Shown in pieces: positions 9,714 to 18,864 of a stretch of DNA of 64,000 nucleotides. Each line of letters opens with the position of its first letter. Position 1 is the first letter of the stretch. Origin of the DNA: Halomonas citrativorans (lineage in GTDB: Bacteria > Pseudomonadota > Gammaproteobacteria > Pseudomonadales > Halomonadaceae); assembly GCF_900163645.1 (NCBI RefSeq), contig NZ_FUKM01000028.1, positions 124,001 to 188,000 of the forward strand, read 5' to 3'. The notes beneath the pieces are model-generated. The model made no database searches, was not told the DNA's origin, and was given only the letters and a program-made list of their open reading frames with translations. The translations under genes were made by a program, and so were the position numbers.

Positions 9714-10741
9714 CCTTGTTCCTCAGCCTGCTGTTGAATGGCCTCAGCTAACTCTGTCACTGCCATGGCGTATAAATGACTGTGGTTATAGCGTGTAATA
9801 ACATAAAAGTTGTTTTCACCCAGCCGATAGCGTAGCTGTCCATCATCCTTCTCAAACACCAAGGGCATCACAAGCAAGGTATCAGTAAGCGCTTCTTGCG
9901 GTTCAATCCCTTGCTGGGCTGTCTCGGCCACACTCATGGTCGGCGAAGACGTTTGGTTAAACGTCAGCGCTTGGGGCAACACTTCCGGTCCCGTTGCCTC
10001 ATGATAAATGGCACCATTGTGCCGCCAGCCATGCTCAGCAAAATAATTCGCGACGCTACCGATGGCATCCACTGGGTTTTCCCATAAATCACGAATGCCG
10101 TCATCGTCAAAATCAACGGCATAGGCCTGGTAACTAGTGGGAATAAACTGAGGATATCCCATTGCACCTGCATACGAGCCATAAAGTTCAGCCGGGTCGA
10201 CCTTTTGCTCATAGGCGATCTGTAAAAAGGCGGCTAGCTCACCTCGGAAAAAATCCCCTCGACTGGGGTGATAAAACGCCAGCGTAGCCAGTGAATCCAG
10301 CACGCGATGGCGCCCTTTATGGCGGCCATAGTACGTCTCTACGCCAATAATGGCGGTAATAACATTACCCGGCACGCCATAAACATCTTCCGCACGCGCC
10401 AGGGTCTCAGCGTGTGCTTGCATAAAGGCAGCGCCCTCTTCGATACGCTGCTCAGTTAAAAATATATCGCGATACTCGTGCCACTTTAAGCGGCGCTCTA
10501 CCGCACCTTCCATGGCATCCAGCACCTCTTGAGAATACGCTGCTTGAGAGAAAGCATCGCGTAACCACGCTTCCGGTATGCCTTGGGCGATTAACTCATC
10601 TACCAATATCTGGGTGCGTTCATTATGTTGCAGGTCCACCCCTTCCGCCGAGTGCTCCTCAGCGAATACGGCAGGCATCGAGCACGCTATTAGCGCGGCG
10701 ACAAGGCAACTGCCAGCTTTATTTCGGGCCCTTTTTATCAA
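9710..10741 (-). CDS. mltB: lytic murein transglycosylase B
   Basis: Soluble-domain murein hydrolase that cleaves MurNAc-GlcNAc bonds to give anhydro ends. Catalytic glutamate in IIGVETYYGRHKGRHRVLDSL (residue 135 from the start used here). The frame stays open to 10810, but that would run into rodA; a TTG at 10741 sits seven bases behind AAGGAG and gives a clean signal peptide (IKRARNKAGSCLVAALIAC), so I take TTG as the start, 343 residues. LIAC at residues 17-20 fits a lipobox, as in E. coli MltB, although AVFA/EE just after could also be a signal peptidase I site. Overlaps rlpA by four bases. Confidence 0.94.
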   Translation of the reverse strand: MIKRARNKAGSCLVAALIACSMPAVFAEEHSAEGVDLQHNERTQILVDELIAQGIPEAWLRDAFSQAAYSQEVLDAMEGAVERRLKWHEYRDIFLTEQRIEEGAAFMQAHAETLARAEDVYGVPGNVITAIIGVETYYGRHKGRHRVLDSLATLAFYHPSRGDFFRGELAAFLQIAYEQKVDPAELYGSYAGAMGYPQFIPTSYQAYAVDFDDDGIRDLWENPVDAIGSVANYFAEHGWRHNGAIYHEATGPEVLPQALTFNQTSSPTMSVAETAQQGIEPQEALTDTLLVMPLVFEKDDGQLRYRLGENNFYVITRYNHSHLYAMAVTELAEAIQQQAEEQG

Positions 10742-10781
10742 CTCACCACTCCTTTGAAAACACACCGCCCTGACTGAAATA

Positions 10782-11942
10782 CTAACGTGGCAATAGCCGA
10801 CGATGGGCATGAATAGACATGAGAATACCGAACCCTGCCAACAAGGTCACGCTAGAGGTGCCGCCATAACTCACCAAGGGCAGCGGCACGCCTACCACGG
10901 GTAAAATGCCGCTAACCATTCCCACGTTTACAAACACATAAATGAAAAAGGTGAGAATGATACTGCCGGCAAAAAGACGTCCAAACGTATCCTGTGAAGA
11001 AGCCGCCAACCAAATACCGCGACCTACGATCATCAAGTAAAGCGCCAATAAAACCAGCATCCCGATAAGCCCAAACTCTTCACCCAATACGGCAATAATA
11101 AAATCAGTATGCCGCTCAGGCAGAAATTCAAGCTGCGACTGCGTGCCCTCCAGCCACCCTTTTCCCCATAGCCCTCCACTACCAATGGCAGTGGTTGACT
11201 GGATAATATTCCAACCCGAACCTAGGGGGTCGCTTTCTGGATCAAGAAAGGTTAACACCCGCTGACGCTGGTAATTGTGCATATTCATCCACAAGAGCGG
11301 CACACACGCAGCCAACAATGCACCCACAAATCCAATCAAGCGCCAGGAAAGACCCGCGAGCAAAACCACGATGACAGCCGCACTGGCCACCAGTAACGAT
11401 GTACCCAAGTCCGGCTGAATAGCGGTCAATACAACCGGCACACCAATGATCACCGCGCACACCACAATATCTTTTAATCGCGGTGGAAGCTGGCAACGAT
11501 TTAAATAGGCAGCCACCATTAACGGAACCGCTAGCTTCATCATCTCTGAGGGCTGAAATCGGATAACGCCAGGGATCTCAAGCCAGCGCTTAGCCCCCAT
11601 GCCAATATCACCGGCAATTTCCACTGCCAATAACATGATGACCCCTGCACCATAGGCAAAGGGTGCCCAGCGTAAAAACGTGGTCGGTGACAGCTGCGCC
11701 AATAATGCCATCACCGCCAGCGCAACGCCAAACCGCATCGCCTGAGCGATTACCGACTCAATACGCTGGCCAGACGCACTATATAAAACCAGTAGGCCGC
11801 CCACCATTAAGACCAACAAAAGGCCTAATAGCCAAGGGTCAAGATGGATGCGTTCCCAAATACTTTTACGTCGCGCGATACCGCTATCGGGCGGTCGAAC
11901 GGGATAACGACGCAATGGGCGGGTAAGCGTCTGCCAAGGCAT
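10782..11942 (-). CDS. rodA: rod-shape peptidoglycan glycosyltransferase RodA (SEDS)
   Basis: Polymerises lipid II into glycan strands during elongation, working with PBP2. 386 residues with about ten membrane segments and the SEDS signature; the essential aspartate is Asp280 in FLPERHTDFIIAVLGEEFG. The start follows the mrdA stop by three bases, which fits the obligatory pairing with PBP2. An N-terminal cytoplasmic Arg-rich stretch precedes the first membrane segment. Confidence 0.97.
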   Translation of the reverse strand: MPWQTLTRPLRRYPVRPPDSGIARRKSIWERIHLDPWLLGLLLVLMVGGLLVLYSASGQRIESVIAQAMRFGVALAVMALLAQLSPTTFLRWAPFAYGAGVIMLLAVEIAGDIGMGAKRWLEIPGVIRFQPSEMMKLAVPLMVAAYLNRCQLPPRLKDIVVCAVIIGVPVVLTAIQPDLGTSLLVASAAVIVVLLAGLSWRLIGFVGALLAACVPLLWMNMHNYQRQRVLTFLDPESDPLGSGWNIIQSTTAIGSGGLWGKGWLEGTQSQLEFLPERHTDFIIAVLGEEFGLIGMLVLLALYLMIVGRGIWLAASSQDTFGRLFAGSIILTFFIYVFVNVGMVSGILPVVGVPLPLVSYGGTSSVTLLAGFGILMSIHAHRRLLPR

Positions 11943-11945
11943 AGG

Positions 11946-13853
11946 TCAGTTCCCCTCCACTTGAGCGGTATCTTCTTCCAACACTTCGCGTACATCATCT
12001 GCGTCAGGCGCTTCATCTTTTAAAAGCCATGCATCGGTCATGGCGCGCGCCAAATGCGCTGCATGGGTACTGCCGCCGCCCGCATTTTCAACGATAACCG
12101 ACACGGCAATTTGGGGGGAATCAACCGGCGCAAACGCTACAAACAAGGCGTGATCTCTCAGGCGTTCCTCAAGCTCATCGGCGTTATAGCGCTGGTCCTG
12201 ACCCAAGGAAAACACCTGAGCCGTTCCCGATTTGCCGCCCATTCGATACTCAAGGCCAACGCCAGTCCGCCGTGCAGTGCCTTCGCTACCGCTGAGCACT
12301 TTCTCCATACCGCTAAATACCCGGTCCCACCAGGCATCATTTTCCAACTGAATATCGTCCAGCGTGTCGGGTAAATTTTCAGAAAGCGACGTATCGCCCA
12401 CCTGGAGCGCTAAGCGGGGTTTTACCCAGTGGCCCCGGTTGGCAAGCGTTGCCGTTGCACTTGCCAGCTGCAACGGCGTTACTTGCCAGTAACCTTGGCC
12501 AATACCTACTGACAAGGTTTCGCCGGGATACCACGGCTGGTTAAAACGCTCCCGTTTCCATTCGCGAGACGGCATCAACCCAGTGCTTTCACCCTGAACA
12601 TCGTAGGCGACTCGTCGCCCGAATCCGAATCCACTCATCCGTTCATGCAGATTATCGATACCTAAATCATGGGCCAATGTGTAGTAGTAAGTATTATTAG
12701 ACACAGCTAATGAGCGCTCTAAATCCACACGGCCATGCCCCCAGCGCAACCAGTTCCGGTAACGCCGGGAGTCATTAGGCAGTTGATAATAGCCTGGGTC
12801 GCTAATCGTGCTGTCTGGGGTAATAACCCCCCCAGCAAGTCCCGCGAGCGCTAAAAAGGGTTTAATGGTCGAACCAGGCGGATAGTGACCACGAATAGAG
12901 CGGTTAAAAAGAGGTAAATCCAGGTCGTTCTGCAAGCCGCGATAGGAGGCGACATCGATCCCGGTCACAAACTGATTGCTATCAAACCCAGGCGTCGACA
13001 CCATGGCCAGAATCTCGCCCGTTGCAGGCGCAATAGCGACGATCGACCCACGCCGCCCATCCATTAACTCGTAGGCAAGCGTTTGTAGCGATTTATCAAT
13101 CGTCAGCGTTATGTTTTTCCCTGGCACTGGGTCAGTGCGGCCCAACTCTCTTAATACTCGCCCTCGGGCATTGGTTTCGACTTTACGCAGGCCTGCTTCG
13201 CCATGAAGCTCCTCTTCATAGAAGCGTTCAATGCCGGTTTTACCAATAAAGTGAGTGCCTGCATATCGGCCGGCATCCAAATTTTGCAGCTCATCAACAT
13301 TAATACGCCCTACATAGCCCAGCGTATGGGCCATAACGTTTGAATCGGGATAGTAACGTAGCAGTTGGGCTTCGACTTCAACGCCTGGCAGGCGGTGGCG
13401 GTTAATCGCGAGCCGCGCAATTTGGGCTTCACTCAGATCGCTCATCAAGAGCGCAGGTTGGAAAGGACGTTGTCGCTGGCGTGAACGTACGTTAAAGGCC
13501 TCGATGTCTTCTTCCGGCAGCTCCAGCAATTCCACTAACAGGGCCAGCGTTGCATCAAGATCATCAACACGCTCACGCACCAGCGTCAGGTTATAAGTAG
13601 GCCGGTTTTCGGCTAACAGCACACCATTTCGGTCGTAAATTAATCCTCGATTAGGCGGCAATGGCTCAACACGCACGCGGTTTTTTTCTGACCGCGTGGT
13701 GTAAATTTCGTGTTGAACAATTTGTAAGTAGCCTAAACGCCCTACCAGAAGACCGGTAAGCGTTACAACAACCAGAACGGCAAGAAGCGTTCTGACACGG
13801 AAAATGCGTAACTCTTGCTCAGAATTTTTTAGCGTGTCACGGCGCTGGGGCAT
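11946..13853 (-). CDS. mrdA: penicillin-binding protein 2, elongasome transpeptidase
   Basis: Cross-links glycan made by RodA along the lateral wall. 635 residues: short cytoplasmic N-terminus, one membrane anchor at about 21-43, a PBP dimerisation/pedestal domain and a C-terminal transpeptidase domain. Active-site serine is Ser328 in PPGSTIKPF, with SNN (in LAVSNNTYYY) and KSG (GGKSGTAQVFS) as the second and third motifs. Adjacent rodA and mltB are its usual partners. Confidence 0.97.
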   Translation of the reverse strand: MPQRRDTLKNSEQELRIFRVRTLLAVLVVVTLTGLLVGRLGYLQIVQHEIYTTRSEKNRVRVEPLPPNRGLIYDRNGVLLAENRPTYNLTLVRERVDDLDATLALLVELLELPEEDIEAFNVRSRQRQRPFQPALLMSDLSEAQIARLAINRHRLPGVEVEAQLLRYYPDSNVMAHTLGYVGRINVDELQNLDAGRYAGTHFIGKTGIERFYEEELHGEAGLRKVETNARGRVLRELGRTDPVPGKNITLTIDKSLQTLAYELMDGRRGSIVAIAPATGEILAMVSTPGFDSNQFVTGIDVASYRGLQNDLDLPLFNRSIRGHYPPGSTIKPFLALAGLAGGVITPDSTISDPGYYQLPNDSRRYRNWLRWGHGRVDLERSLAVSNNTYYYTLAHDLGIDNLHERMSGFGFGRRVAYDVQGESTGLMPSREWKRERFNQPWYPGETLSVGIGQGYWQVTPLQLASATATLANRGHWVKPRLALQVGDTSLSENLPDTLDDIQLENDAWWDRVFSGMEKVLSGSEGTARRTGVGLEYRMGGKSGTAQVFSLGQDQRYNADELEERLRDHALFVAFAPVDSPQIAVSVIVENAGGGSTHAAHLARAMTDAWLLKDEAPDADDVREVLEEDTAQVEGN

Positions 13854-13923
13854 GGCAACAGATGACTCTCAAATCAGACGATTGACGCAACACAGCCAAC
13901 AAATACCACCACCTTTTGAGCCG

Positions 13924-14391
13924 TTAACGGTGGTAGGGGTGACCAACTAATAACGTCCAGGCGCGATAAAGCTGCTCGGCCAGCATGATACGAACTAACG
14001 GGTGCGGCAGCGTTAACGGTGACAATGACCACGCTTTATCGGCTATCGCAGAGAGGGAAGGTTCAAGACCATCAGGCCCGCCTACCAGCAATACGATATC
14101 GCGGCCCTCCATACGCCAGCCATCCGCTTCCTGGGCCAGCTGTTCGGTTGTCCAGGGTTTGCCTTTTACTTCCAGTGCAACCACATACTCATCACCGCGC
14201 AATTTATCGCGAATGCGTTGAGCTTCTTGAGCACGCGCTTTGGCAATATCCGCATTTTTACCGCGCTGACCAAGCGGAATTTCTTCTATTTCAAGACTGA
14301 AATCCCGAGGGAGCCGTTTACGGTAGGTTTCAATGCCCTCTTCAACCCAAGCAGGCATTTTAGTACCTACCGCCAACAGCCTTATCCTCAT
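13924..14391 (-). CDS. rlmH: 23S rRNA pseudouridine-1915 N3-methyltransferase
   Basis: SPOUT-fold methyltransferase that modifies helix 69 of 23S rRNA in assembled 70S ribosomes. 155 residues, the usual length, with the knotted-SAM-site motif [11 protein letters not shown] and the very conserved C-terminus [18 protein letters not shown]. The start overlaps the rsfS stop by four bases, so the two ribosome-related genes are coupled. Confidence 0.97.
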   Translation of the reverse strand: MRIRLLAVGTKMPAWVEEGIETYRKRLPRDFSLEIEEIPLGQRGKNADIAKARAQEAQRIRDKLRGDEYVVALEVKGKPWTTEQLAQEADGWRMEGRDIVLLVGGPDGLEPSLSAIADKAWSLSPLTLPHPLVRIMLAEQLYRAWTLLVGHPYHR

Positions 14392-14774
14392 GACATCGTG
14401 GCTCGCTCTTCAAAAAGTGCGCGCGCCTCATCCGCCATGCTTGCGTCGCTAGGCAGGTCTGCCCAGAGACGTTCAAGGTCATAAAGTACACGGGCTTCCG
14501 GCATCATGACATGAACAACAATGTCACCCAGGTCGACCAATACCCAATCAGCATTATCACCGCCTTCAACACCGCGCGGCGCAAGACCGGCTGCCTTGGC
14601 TTTTTCTACGACGTTTTGCGCTAGTGCCGCAACATGCCGGGTAGATGTACCGCTAGCAATCAACATAAGGTCGGTGACCTCAGTTAAGCTGGAAACGTCC
14701 AGTTGAGTGATATCGCGTGCTTTAAGGTCTTCTAACGCATCAAGCGCTAGGCTTTTCAGTGTATCGATGTGCAT
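14388..14774 (-). CDS. rsfS: ribosomal silencing factor RsfS
   Basis: Binds ribosomal protein uL14 and blocks joining of the subunits when nutrients run low. 128 residues from the ATG at 14774 ([22 protein letters not shown]), the family start; the frame extends 13 codons further but that extension is not family-like. AGGAG lies only two bases before this ATG, an unusually tight spacing. Motifs YDLERLWAD and GDIVVHVM are typical. The order nadD-rsfS-rlmH is conserved. Confidence 0.95.
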   Translation of the reverse strand: MHIDTLKSLALDALEDLKARDITQLDVSSLTEVTDLMLIASGTSTRHVAALAQNVVEKAKAAGLAPRGVEGGDNADWVLVDLGDIVVHVMMPEARVLYDLERLWADLPSDASMADEARALFEERATMS

Positions 14775-14852
14775 GACTCCTGCAGATAACCTCGTGTGGT
14801 ATTCGGCTAACAAAACGGGCCATTGTAACGGCTTCTTCCGTGACTACCAGCG

Positions 14853-15512
14853 CTATTCAACATCCTGGTAAAAGCCTTTATGTAAAATGGCCTCTTCAAC
14901 CGCTTCCGGGAGCAAATAACGAACGCTTTTCCCCTCACGAAGCCGCTGACGAATATAGGTCGCTGAAATTGCCATCATCGAAGGGAGCGACAGCAGTAAA
15001 ACGCCACCATTTGGGCGCTGCATCAGCGCGTCCACGCCTTCGACTTCACGCTGCCCTACCAGTTCCCTTAATTCATCAGACCAGGACGCTTGATAACCAG
15101 GCCTTGCCATCACCACCAAGTGAGCGAGGGAAAACAACGTGTCGACCTGCTGCCACTGAGGAAGGCGTAAAAAGGCATCAAACCCAATCACCATTACTAA
15201 ACGTGCCTGCTCGCCATATTCAGCCCTCAGTTCAGCAAGCGTATCAACGCTGTAGGATGGCCCTTCGCGGCGCAGCTCACGGCTATCAGCGTAAAGTCCA
15301 GGCGTAGTGCCAATCCCGGCTTGTAACAACGCCATTCGTTGCTCTGCCGATACTTGTGGCGCACCACGTAAAGGTGGCTTTGGCGCCGGTATCATATGAA
15401 GCTGGTCAAGGCCCAGCGCTTCTCGCACTTCCAGGGCGCTGCGCAAATGGCCATGATGAATAGGGTCAAATGTCCCTCCCAGCATGCCTGCTTTTATGGG
15501 TACTGAATTCAT
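14853..15512 (-). CDS. nadD: nicotinate-nucleotide adenylyltransferase
   Basis: Joins nicotinate mononucleotide and ATP to deamido-NAD, an essential step of NAD synthesis. 219 residues. The nucleotidyltransferase motif GGTFDPIHHGHLRSA is at residues 14-28 and the ISATYIRQRL motif (ISSTxIR in relatives) near the C-terminus. It lies 78 bases upstream of rsfS in the same direction and shares the run of housekeeping genes; no holA or lptE gene is beside it, unlike E. coli. Confidence 0.96.
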   Translation of the reverse strand: MNSVPIKAGMLGGTFDPIHHGHLRSALEVREALGLDQLHMIPAPKPPLRGAPQVSAEQRMALLQAGIGTTPGLYADSRELRREGPSYSVDTLAELRAEYGEQARLVMVIGFDAFLRLPQWQQVDTLFSLAHLVVMARPGYQASWSDELRELVGQREVEGVDALMQRPNGGVLLLSLPSMMAISATYIRQRLREGKSVRYLLPEAVEEAILHKGFYQDVE

Positions 15513-15558
15513 ATCGGCCTACAACTCATAGCGCTGCAAAACTCATATCGTACACGCC

Positions 15559-16866
15559 TTATTGGCGAACCTGGCCATCGCCGAATACAACGTATTTACG
15601 CGTGGTAAGGCCTTCCAGCCCCACCGGCCCTCGCGCATGCAGTTTATCGGTCGAAATACCAATTTCAGCACCTAACCCATACTCGAACCCATCGGCAAAA
15701 CGAGTTGAAGCATTCACAATCACAGAGCTTGAGTCCACCTCAGCCATAAAACGGCGCGCCAGGGAGTAGTCCTGAGTCACAATGGCGTCGGTATGGTGCG
15801 AGCCATAGCGCTCAATATGCGCAATCGCCTCTTCCACGCCATCCACTATTTTGATCGCTAACACGGGGGCAAGATATTCGGCATACCAATCATCCTCGGA
15901 TGCCGCCAAGGCCTGAGGAAGCAGCGCTTGAGTGCGTTCACAGCCTCGTAGCTCAACCTCATGTCCTGCGTAAGCCCGCGCCAGCTCTGGCAGCAGCAAA
16001 TCAGCAATCGGTGCATCTACCAGAAGTGTTTCCATGGTATTGCAGGTGCCGTAGCGATGCGTTTTAGCATTGACCGCGATAGCCATGGCTTTTGCGGGAT
16101 CCGCCGTGGTATCGATATAAACGTGACAAACGCCATCAAGGTGCTTGATAACGGGCACTTTAGCGTCACGCGAAATTCGCTCAATGAGCGATTTCCCACC
16201 ACGCGGGATAATGACATCCACGTAATCAGGCATGCTAATTAATGCGCCGACGGCGGCACGGTCGGTAGTCGCCACCACCTGAACACAGTTAGCAGGCAGC
16301 CCCACATCGACCAGTCCTTGCGTAATGCATTCGCCAATGGTCTGATTGGACGCGCTCGCCTCTGACCCGCCGCGTAAAATGCAGGCATTGCCCGATTTTA
16401 AGCACAAACTGGCCGCTTCAAGCGTTACATTGGGGCGTGATTCGTAAATGATGCCAATGACACCTAAAGGCACGCGCATTTTGCCTACCTGGATGCCGCT
16501 TGGTCGGTAGCTCATATCGTCTATCTCACCCACCGGATCAGGTAAGCCGGCCACTTGACGCAGCCCTTCAATCATCGCATCAAAGCGGGCGTCATCAAGC
16601 GCCAAGCGGTCAAGTAGCGCACTATCCAGACCATTTTCCTTACCGCGCTGCATATCCTGAGCGTTGGCGTCTAAAATACGCGCGCGAGCAGTCATCAACT
16701 GCTGCGCTATTGATTCAAGGGCACGATTTTTGATGCCGGTATCGGCACGACGTAGCTCGCTTGCGGCTGAACGCGCTGCCTTTCCAAGCGCCTGCATGTA
16801 TGCGGGAACATCACCGGCGGTGAGTTGCTGTTGAGCCTCATCTTGTAAGGGCGTTGAAACGCTCAT
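15559..16866 (-). CDS. proA: gamma-glutamyl phosphate reductase
   Basis: Reduces glutamyl-5-phosphate with NADPH to glutamate semialdehyde, the second step of proline synthesis. Start taken at the ATG at 16866, eight bases behind GGGAG; 435 residues. The catalytic cysteine is in [13 protein letters not shown], and [23 protein letters not shown] is the conserved C-terminal block. Proline is a compatible solute precursor in halophiles, but the gene is not accompanied by proB here. It is divergent from the membrane protein operon at 17065. Confidence 0.96.
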   Translation of the reverse strand: MSVSTPLQDEAQQQLTAGDVPAYMQALGKAARSAASELRRADTGIKNRALESIAQQLMTARARILDANAQDMQRGKENGLDSALLDRLALDDARFDAMIEGLRQVAGLPDPVGEIDDMSYRPSGIQVGKMRVPLGVIGIIYESRPNVTLEAASLCLKSGNACILRGGSEASASNQTIGECITQGLVDVGLPANCVQVVATTDRAAVGALISMPDYVDVIIPRGGKSLIERISRDAKVPVIKHLDGVCHVYIDTTADPAKAMAIAVNAKTHRYGTCNTMETLLVDAPIADLLLPELARAYAGHEVELRGCERTQALLPQALAASEDDWYAEYLAPVLAIKIVDGVEEAIAHIERYGSHHTDAIVTQDYSLARRFMAEVDSSSVIVNASTRFADGFEYGLGAEIGISTDKLHARGPVGLEGLTTRKYVVFGDGQVRQ

Positions 16867-17064
16867 GCTGTCTCCCTTTATCATCATGCACGCCGCCATC
16901 ATTTTATCTGGTCAAGCGCGTCGTAATTGTGTCCAGTAGTAGGCAATATATTACGCTACTTAAACGTTATAATGAGCATTTTAAGTTTCACATTTGGTCC
17001 TGTCACCGCTGATTAGACGACGGGGAACGTACATGGAGTTCGTGAAGGTGAATAGTAAGCCACC

Positions 17065-17913
17065 ATGCAAAGCAAATACAAAATTCACTTGCTTAGAGCC
17101 AATTTACTCGCCGCAGCGGCTGCACTAGCGTTCTGGACGTTGGGCGCACAGCCCATAGCTATCCTACTGCTTTGGCTATCCGTCGGTTGGCTTTGCATTA
17201 CGGCGCTGCTTCTGGACTTTAGTCATCGTCATTCCAGAGGGCTGCCCTGGCAAGTGCTGCCGGGCTTATTACTACTGGGGTTGATTGCCAGCGCGCCAGA
17301 GCAACATGACATGTTGATCTGGGCGTGGGCGGCTATTTTCATGCTGCCTCAGGCACGCTGGGTCCTTGCGCTTAATGCCATGGCCGCATTACTTAGCGGC
17401 GCCTTAATAGCGCCACAATTACCTATTCCGGCCGGGGGGTTAATACTGCTGCTGTTGGGCATATTGTGCTTACTGGCGGTTTCTAGCGCACGCCAATTGG
17501 TTGATATGAATGGGGCTATCGGCCAGCGTTTACGCCTTATCCCAAAGGTTAACCTTTGGGCTGGCGAACAGTTGCTGCGCGATCTTCCCCGTGAACAAAC
17601 CCGTTCTGAGCGCGAGGTTATCTACGCAGAGCTATTTATATTGCAGGTTAAGCGGCGCCAGCTTTGGCCGACCGCAAAAAAGCTTTGTGAGCTAACCTAC
17701 TCCTTTGAGAACACCTATCGCCTGAATAGCACAACGCTTGCCGCCTTGATGCTTTCTCGCTCACCACAAGAAGCCACACGCCGTCGCAAGCAGCTCCAGG
17801 CAGCGCTCCCTGAAAATGTTGTTAGCCATCATGAGCCGCTAATAGATATTGAGCCCTCAACCTTAACGCTTGAACACCTCTGCAATACCCCCAAGGCGCA
17901 GGGTTCTTCATGA
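17065..17913 (+). CDS. membrane protein with a vestigial GGDEF-like domain (inferred)
   Basis: 282 residues, not assigned to a named family. Residues 12-145 form about five membrane segments in tight hairpins. Residues 155-250 are cytoplasmic and, aligned by eye, follow the layout of a GGDEF domain: a leading strand (AELFILQV), a helix, then RLNSTTLAALMLS where an active cyclase has RxGGDEFxxLLP. The signature is thus NSTTL, so catalysis is impossible if the match is right. The stop overlaps the next start (ATGA), which encodes a second protein of the same plan. A sensing or regulatory role without c-di-GMP synthesis is inference. Confidence 0.75.
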   Translation: MQSKYKIHLLRANLLAAAAALAFWTLGAQPIAILLLWLSVGWLCITALLLDFSHRHSRGLPWQVLPGLLLLGLIASAPEQHDMLIWAWAAIFMLPQARWVLALNAMAALLSGALIAPQLPIPAGGLILLLLGILCLLAVSSARQLVDMNGAIGQRLRLIPKVNLWAGEQLLRDLPREQTRSEREVIYAELFILQVKRRQLWPTAKKLCELTYSFENTYRLNSTTLAALMLSRSPQEATRRRKQLQAALPENVVSHHEPLIDIEPSTLTLEHLCNTPKAQGSS

Positions 17914-18836
17914 ACAGCTATCCATTCTCCAAGCAGCTAATGACAATCACTTACATTACTAGCCTAGCAGTAATGATGGGGTACACGTTGTGGCTTTATA
18001 AAATGGGCAGCTACCGAAGCTTATGGGTACCCGCGTTTGTTACCCTGGTGCTATTAGCGGCCCTGCTGATGCATTTAGGGCAGGGATTAAAGGGGTACAT
18101 ATCTCAAGTACTGCTGGTAGGCAGCACCTACCTGACGGTATTAAGCACGCTTTCTATCTCTAACGTATCAGTCATCTGGCTTGGCCTGCCCATCACCTCT
18201 GCTTTTATACTCTTACCCCTTTGGCTTGCCTTGGTGCTGACGGGGTTGCTTGGCCCCCTTGTCTGGTTGTTTATCTCTCACCCGACACCTGAGCCCCCCT
18301 TCTATCTCGGCTATGTTATTTTGCTTTTACTGCTGGCCCTCCCTCGGTGGGAGCATGCTCGCCGCCGCGCATTACTACAGGCCACCGACCCCTATGACTG
18401 TCACTGTCGCGCCTACAACTACGAAACGTTAAAAGAGCGCTTAAACAACGAATTTCAGCGTGCTGCCATGCTTAACAAGCGCTTAGCGGTACTGGTAATT
18501 CACCTGCCACAGCTGGATATGGCCGAAGAGCAGTTCGGCTCTCGAGCAAAAATCGCGCTACTTGATACACTGTGTAGCGAAGTGATAGGTCGCTGCCGTG
18601 ATCATGACATATTGGGACGCGCTGGCGAGGCCACCTTCTGGCTGGTGCTGCCCGACACCAGCGAAAGCGGTGCGCTGCTGGTTCGTGAGCGGCTACAGCA
18701 TGCACTTTCCCAATGTGTATTGGTTGAAACCGGTCATCTTGAAGCCCGTATTGCAGCTTGTTTGCCTCATAAAGAGAGCTTCGAGCGCTATATACAACGC
18801 CTGCACGCCCGTGCTCATGCGCTGGCAAACGGATGA
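17910..18836 (+). CDS. membrane protein with a degenerate GGDEF domain
   Basis: 308 residues: five or so membrane segments (about 12-148) and a C-terminal GGDEF-fold domain (about 155-305). The domain starts with TDPYDCHCRAYNYETLKERL, the counterpart of the DPLTGLxNRR block, and keeps the strand-helix pattern, but the GG(D/E)EF loop reads GEATF (residues 239-243 in LGRAGEATFWLVLPDT) and the metal-binding aspartates of the IDxDxFK strand are His198 and Pro200. It is therefore predicted to be inactive as a diguanylate cyclase. It overlaps the previous gene by four bases and lies 28 bases ahead of the DedA-PAP2 gene. Confidence 0.8.
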   Translation: MNSYPFSKQLMTITYITSLAVMMGYTLWLYKMGSYRSLWVPAFVTLVLLAALLMHLGQGLKGYISQVLLVGSTYLTVLSTLSISNVSVIWLGLPITSAFILLPLWLALVLTGLLGPLVWLFISHPTPEPPFYLGYVILLLLLALPRWEHARRRALLQATDPYDCHCRAYNYETLKERLNNEFQRAAMLNKRLAVLVIHLPQLDMAEEQFGSRAKIALLDTLCSEVIGRCRDHDILGRAGEATFWLVLPDTSESGALLVRERLQHALSQCVLVETGHLEARIAACLPHKESFERYIQRLHARAHALANG

Positions 18837-18864
18837 CAGCGTATCGCCCTCCCAGGAGTCCCTC

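Noticed and set aside
15961..16242. Open frame opposite proA
   Set aside because: Shadow of conserved proA coding sequence.
18598..18864. N-terminal extension of the DedA-PAP2 protein within the preceding gene
   Set aside because: This region codes for the GGDEF-like protein in another frame, and a GTG with a good ribosome site exists at 18865.
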